A stretch of DNA of 64,000 nucleotides from Sphingomonadaceae bacterium (GTDB lineage: Bacteria > Pseudomonadota > Alphaproteobacteria > Sphingomonadales > Sphingomonadaceae). The position numbers and the translations under genes were made by a program. Below are positions 60,938 to 64,000 of the stretch, piece by piece. Numbering within the stretch: position 1 is the first letter of the stretch; each line of letters begins with the position of its first letter. The stretch spans positions 1-64,000 of the forward strand of contig RFPL01000004.1 in NCBI GenBank assembly GCA_009926135.1, in the 5' to 3' direction. Below the pieces are notes generated by a model that searched no databases, was not told the DNA's origin, and was given only the letters and a program-made list of their open reading frames with translations.

Positions 60938-62521
60938 ATGGCCAAGCCCCGCGTACTCATTTCCGACAAGATGGACCCCAACGCCGCCAAGATCTTCGAA
61001 GAGCGTGGCTGCGATGTTGATGTGATCACCGGCGAAACTCCGGAACAGCTGATCGCCCGCATCGGCGATTACGATGGCCTCGCCATCCGCAGCTCGACCA
61101 AGGTGACCAAGGCGATCCTCGACGCCGCTCCCCGCCTCAAGGTGATCGGCCGCGCCGGCATCGGTGTCGACAACGTCGATATCCCGGCGGCCTCGGCCAA
61201 GGGCGTCGTGGTGATGAACACCCCGTTCGGCAACTCGATCACCACCGCCGAACACGCCATCGCGCTGATGTTCGCGCTGGCCCGGCAGATCCCCGAAGCC
61301 AATGCCCAGACCCAGGCCGGCAAGTGGCCGAAGAATGACTTCATGGGCGTTGAAGTTACCGGCAAGACCCTTGGTCTGATCGGAGCCGGCAACATCGGCT
61401 CGATCGTGGCCAGCCGCGCGCTGGGCCTGAAGATGAAGGTCGTCGCCTTCGACCCGTTCCTGACGCCGGAGCGCGCCGTGGAAATGGGCGTGGAAAAGGT
61501 CGATCTGGATACCCTGCTGGGCCGCGCGGACTTCATCACCCTGCACACCCCGCTGACCGACCAGACCCGCAACATCCTCTCGGCCGAGAACATCGCCAAG
61601 ACCAAGAAGGGCGTGCGGATCATCAACTGTGCGCGCGGCGGCCTGATCGACGAGGCGGCGCTGAAGGACGCGCTCGACTCTGGCCAGGTGGCGGGTGCCG
61701 CGCTGGACGTGTTCCAGACCGAACCGGCCAAGGAATCGCCGCTGTTCGGCAGCCCGAACTTCATCTGCACCCCGCACCTTGGCGCCTCGACCAACGAAGC
61801 CCAGGTCAACGTGGCGCTGCAGGTGGCCGAGCAGATGGCCGATTACCTCGTCAACGGCGGCGTTACCAATGCGCTCAACATGCCGTCGCTCTCGGCCGAG
61901 GAAGCGCCGAAGCTGAAGCCCTACATGGCGCTGGCCGAACAGCTCGGCAGCCTGGTCGGGCAGCTGACCACCGGCGCGATCCCGCGGGTGTCGATCCATG
62001 CCGAAGGTGCTGCAGCCGAGCTTAACATCAAACCGATCGTCGCGGCCGTTCTGGCCGGGTTCCTGCGCGTCCAGTCGGACACTGTGAACATGGTCAACGC
62101 CCCGTTCCTTGCCAAGGAGCGCGGGATCGAAGTGCGCGAGGTCAAGACCGAGAAGGAAGGGGACTACCACACCCTGATCCGCGTCTCGGTGAAGACCGAT
62201 GCGGGTGAGCGGTCGGTGGCTGGCACGCTGTTCAGCAACAGCGAACCGCGCCTGGTTGAACTGTTCGGGATCAAGGTCGAAGCCGAACTGGCGGGCTACA
62301 TGATGTACATCGTCAACGAGGACGCCCCCGGCTTCATCGGCCGGATCGGGACCCTGCTGGGCGAAGCCGGCATCAACATCGGCACCTTCAACCTTGGCCG
62401 GCGCGCGGCTGGGGGCGAAGCGGTGCTGCTGCTCAGCGTCGATAGCCCGGTTCCCGCCAATGTCATCGCCGCCGCGCGTGACGTGCCCGGCGTGAAGCGG
62501 GTCATGGCACTGGCGTTTTAA
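60938..62521 (+). CDS. serA: D-3-phosphoglycerate dehydrogenase SerA
   Basis: The 527-aa protein has the NAD-binding LGLIGAGNIGSIVASRA, substrate-loop residues in GRAGIGVDNVDI, the catalytic His region CTPHLGASTNEAQ and a C-terminal ASB plus ACT domain (MMYIVNEDAPGFIGRIGTLLGEAGINI). It begins serine synthesis. AAAGGAGG precedes the ATG. Confidence 0.97.
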   Translation: MAKPRVLISDKMDPNAAKIFEERGCDVDVITGETPEQLIARIGDYDGLAIRSSTKVTKAILDAAPRLKVIGRAGIGVDNVDIPAASAKGVVVMNTPFGNSITTAEHAIALMFALARQIPEANAQTQAGKWPKNDFMGVEVTGKTLGLIGAGNIGSIVASRALGLKMKVVAFDPFLTPERAVEMGVEKVDLDTLLGRADFITLHTPLTDQTRNILSAENIAKTKKGVRIINCARGGLIDEAALKDALDSGQVAGAALDVFQTEPAKESPLFGSPNFICTPHLGASTNEAQVNVALQVAEQMADYLVNGGVTNALNMPSLSAEEAPKLKPYMALAEQLGSLVGQLTTGAIPRVSIHAEGAAAELNIKPIVAAVLAGFLRVQSDTVNMVNAPFLAKERGIEVREVKTEKEGDYHTLIRVSVKTDAGERSVAGTLFSNSEPRLVELFGIKVEAELAGYMMYIVNEDAPGFIGRIGTLLGEAGINIGTFNLGRRAAGGEAVLLLSVDSPVPANVIAAARDVPGVKRVMALAF

Positions 62522-62549
62522 GGCACATTCGGGCAACGGGATCGACGCG

Positions 62550-63671
62550 ATGCAAGACACTGACCGCGACCTGTTGCCCGAAGGCCTCGAAGACCGCCTC
62601 CCGCGCGAAGCAGCCACTGCTGCACGCGTGACGCGCGCCGTGCTGGATGTGCTGGATAGCCACGGCTACGACCGGGTCCAGCCACCGACCATCGAGTTTG
62701 AAAAGTCGATGGCCAGCCGCATGGCCGGGGTCCAGCCACGCCGGATGTTCCGCTTTGTCGATCCGGCGAGCCTGCGGACCCTCGCGCTGCGCAGCGACAT
62801 TACCGTCCAGGTCGGGCGGATCGCCGCAACCGCCCTGGCAACACAGGCCCGCCCGCTACGGCTGGGCTATGCCGGTCAGGTCATCACCATCAAGGGCGAT
62901 GGCCTTGATCCCACGCGGGAACGGCTGCAGCTGGGCGCCGAACTGATCGGCAGCGACAGTGTCGCGGCGGCTGGCGAAGTGCTGGTGGTTGCGCTTGAGG
63001 CGCTGACTGCTGCGGGCGCAAAGGGCCTGTCAGTCGACTTCACCCTGCCGGACCTGGTCGATGCGCTGGCGGCAGGTGCCTTACCGCTTGATGCCGCCCA
63101 GATCGAGGCGGTACGCCGCGAACTCGATGCCAAGGATGCCGGCGGGCTGGTCGCAGCAGGCGGCGAGGCCTATCTGCCGCTGCTGGCCGCGATCGGGCCA
63201 TTCAGTGCCGCGGTCGAGAAGCTGGCAGCCTTCGACAAGGGCGGCGTCTTGGCTGGCCGGATCGCCGCGCTGCGCACCATTGCCAGCCGCGTCGGCAACC
63301 TCGCTCGGCTGACCCTTGATCCCAGCGAGCGCCATGGCTTCGAATACCAGTCGTGGTTCGGTTTCACGATCTATGCCGAGGGCTTGCCCGGCGCGGTCGG
63401 ACGCGGGGGCAGCTATGCCATTCTTGGCAGCGGCACCGAGACCGAACCGGCCATCGGCTTCTCGCTGTACCCCGATTACCTGATCGACGCCCTGGCCGAA
63501 GCGGAACCGCGCCCGGACACGCTGTTCCTGCCGCTGGGTCATGATGCCGATGTGGCAGCGCGCTTGCGGGCGGTCGGCTGGCGCACTGTGGCGGCGGTCT
63601 CCTCGGCCTGCGAGCCAGTGGCGCTGGGTTGCACGCACCGGCTCGACGGGAGCGAAGTTGTAACCCTTTAG
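62550..63671 (+). CDS. hisZ: ATP phosphoribosyltransferase regulatory subunit HisZ
   Basis: The 373-aa protein resembles class II histidyl-tRNA synthetases (DLLPEGLEDRLPREAA at the start, MFRFVDPASLRTLALRSDITVQVGRIAAT in motif 2) but is shorter and lacks the anticodon domain, as HisZ does. HisZ with short HisG forms the first enzyme of histidine synthesis. It starts 28 bases after serA. Confidence 0.87.
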   Translation: MQDTDRDLLPEGLEDRLPREAATAARVTRAVLDVLDSHGYDRVQPPTIEFEKSMASRMAGVQPRRMFRFVDPASLRTLALRSDITVQVGRIAATALATQARPLRLGYAGQVITIKGDGLDPTRERLQLGAELIGSDSVAAAGEVLVVALEALTAAGAKGLSVDFTLPDLVDALAAGALPLDAAQIEAVRRELDAKDAGGLVAAGGEAYLPLLAAIGPFSAAVEKLAAFDKGGVLAGRIAALRTIASRVGNLARLTLDPSERHGFEYQSWFGFTIYAEGLPGAVGRGGSYAILGSGTETEPAIGFSLYPDYLIDALAEAEPRPDTLFLPLGHDADVAARLRAVGWRTVAAVSSACEPVALGCTHRLDGSEVVTL

Positions 63672-63721
63672 CATGTCGTATCGCGCTTGCAGCCGATGGC
63701 GAGCGCGCGCATGGGGCGGGA

Positions 63722-64000
63722 ATGACAGACCCCGTCCGGCTCAGCATCGCAACCGAACTCGATTATACCTTCGAAGCGCGAACCGCCGTCCTGCTCCAGA
63801 TCGAAGCAGCCATGATCCCCGAACAGCGGGTCGATGCCCCGCATATCGCAATCAGTCCGGTCCAGCATTTTGCGCGGATCCCCGGGCATGACGACATCGG
63901 CGACCGCATCTGGCTCGATGTCGAAGACCGGCTGACTGTTTCCTACACTTCAGAAGTAACCGTGCACCGCCTGGTCAGCGATATCGCCGGCCTGGCCGCG
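63722..64000 (+). CDS. Transglutaminase-like protein, N-terminal part (cut by window end)
   Basis: This frame is open from the ATG at 63722 to the window edge (93 codons). LSIATELDYTFEARTAVLLQIEAAMIPEQRV is the N-terminal strand region of bacterial transglutaminase-like proteins. The catalytic part lies outside. The substrate is unknown. Confidence 0.65.
   Translation, partial: MTDPVRLSIATELDYTFEARTAVLLQIEAAMIPEQRVDAPHIAISPVQHFARIPGHDDIGDRIWLDVEDRLTVSYTSEVTVHRLVSDIAGLAA

Noticed and set aside
1..64000. tRNA, rRNA, CRISPR arrays, insertion sequences, integrases or prophage genes
   Set aside because: None was seen on either strand: no direct-repeat arrays, no transposase-like frame and no tRNA-like T-loop outside coding sequence.

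Overview
This window is GC-rich chromosomal DNA from an alphaproteobacterium, most likely of the Sphingomonadales (Erythrobacter, Novosphingobium or Sphingomonas relatives). Support comes from an EL222-type LOV-HTH photoreceptor, a PafA/SPAP-type alkaline phosphatase, an EipA (DUF1134) envelope protein, an alphaproteobacterial cbb3 oxidase cluster with an Fnr-type regulator, and a serC leader ahead of serC-serA. I see no tRNA, rRNA, CRISPR array, insertion sequence or prophage. Coding density is high, with many GTG, TTG and overlapping starts. The affiliation is inference from gene content.

Layout. 1-3.6 kb: eipA, then on the minus strand a nitroreductase, a GST-like protein and a DJ-1/PfpI protein. 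3.6-13.1 kb: a minus-strand flagellar operon running flgB-C-D-E-F-G-H-I-J-K-L-motA-motB from a near-consensus sigma-54 promoter. 13.3-19.2 kb: plus-strand flagellar genes, namely a stator-like or ExbBD-like pair, flgA, flgM, flgN, a flagellar lytic transglycosylase behind a second identical sigma-54 promoter core, flhA and fliA. 19.3-32.4 kb: fnrL, ompW and the micro-aerobic respiration operon ccoNOQP-ccoGHIS-X-hemN, with Fnr boxes. A perfect Fnr box plus a strong terminator between the 3' ends of hemN and dsbD suggests an Fnr-controlled small RNA. 32.5-42.5 kb: pafA-like phosphatase, a UbiH-type hydroxylase, hemC-hemD-mitofilin-like, then tsaD-gpsA-flippase-HhH protein and a SpoIIAA-like gene. 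42.5-52.7 kb: uvrB with a LexA-like box, a nucleotidyltransferase-like/small-protein pair, an SDR, a TonB-dependent receptor, two acyl-CoA dehydrogenases, a DUF3617 lipoprotein and a DDAH-like enzyme. 53-57 kb: the Anbu proteasome-like operon. 57.1-64 kb: the LOV-HTH regulator, an extensin-like lipoprotein, a ferric-reductase-like membrane protein with a PepSY-like partner, serC-serA-hisZ and a truncated transglutaminase-like gene at the edge.

How the parts work together. The flagellar block carries rod, hook, rings, junction proteins, stator, export gate FlhA, and the FliA/FlgM pair. It lacks fliC, fliF-R, flhB and the chemotaxis genes, which must lie elsewhere. Sigma-54 promoters for structural operons plus FliA/FlgM suggest a three-tier hierarchy. 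The cbb3 block encodes oxidase subunits, the copper pump, assembly factors and anaerobic haem synthesis, and the adjacent Fnr-type regulator very probably controls it. hemC/hemD and dsbD are compatible with cytochrome supply. The strongest candidates for something undescribed are the putative Fnr-dependent sRNA, the second stator-like pair, the reduced hook proteins (short FlgE and FlgD, lipobox-less FlgH), the small Cys-containing exported protein in the cco operon, and two further structured intergenic segments.
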